Of a DNA stretch of 5,270 nt, positions 5,249 through 5,270 are shown one piece after another. The stretch is taken from contig JAYEKL010000011.1 in the NCBI GenBank assembly GCA_034660995.1, positions 1 through 5,270 of the forward strand, written 5' to 3'. The notes under the pieces were generated by a model that had not been told where the DNA came from, did no database searches, and was given only the letters and a program-made list of their open reading frames with translations. Made by a program: the position numbers and the translations under genes. Origin of the DNA: JAYEKL01 sp034660995 (GTDB taxonomy: Bacteria; Patescibacteriota; Minisyncoccia; JAHIHE01; JAGLIN01). Every line of letters begins with the position of its first letter. The stretch's first letter is position 1.

Positions 5249-5270
5249 TATAAAGTTTTTATTTATTATC

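Overview
The window looks like a scaffold piece from an uncultured, AT-rich bacterium, most likely of the Candidate Phyla Radiation (Patescibacteria, Parcubacteria-like). I infer this from the low GC, the near absence of Shine-Dalgarno motifs, the short gene list, the many families of palindromic intergenic repeats, and a palindromic repeat inserted in frame in recG. No 16S or ribosomal-protein marker is present, so the lineage stays an inference. UGA reads as stop throughout recG, so the UGA=Gly code of SR1/Gracilibacteria is not supported.

All supported genes lie on the minus strand. From left to right: bases 1-60 may hold the start of a gene leaving the window, with a -10 box inside a 21-bp dyad. 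Next come a strong intrinsic terminator (144-187) and recG (198-2363), a near-complete RecG branch-migration helicase that carries about 23 extra residues encoded by a 70-bp palindrome. Bases 2364-2811 hold no gene and are almost entirely repeats: an AT-rich direct repeat and dyad, two copies of a TTCGAC/GTCGAA palindrome, and between them an element with 33-34-bp inverted ends split by exactly 100 N. A membrane-anchored calcineurin-like phosphoesterase (2812-3561) follows; it loses its C-terminus exactly at this repeat cluster.

Right of it is a two-gene unit: a 43-residue small protein (4246-4377), not listed among the longer open frames, and 5 bp later a HEPN-like protein (3707-4240) split by one in-frame TGA. 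A 9-bp-stem terminator (3656-3683) closes the unit. This layout resembles a toxin-antitoxin module whose toxin may be inactivated. A second, inverted copy of the GTTGGCTCC element (4457-4550) separates it from a membrane protein with a beta-rich domain of unknown function (4581-5189). The true N-terminus of that protein appears displaced by a one-base change in a run of seven A.

The genes show no common pathway. The common theme is repeat-driven remodelling: one gene kept open by an in-frame insertion, one truncated at a repeat, two with single-position disruptions, and an assembly gap inside a hairpin element. The single-base disruptions could be real mutations or assembly errors, and reads would decide.
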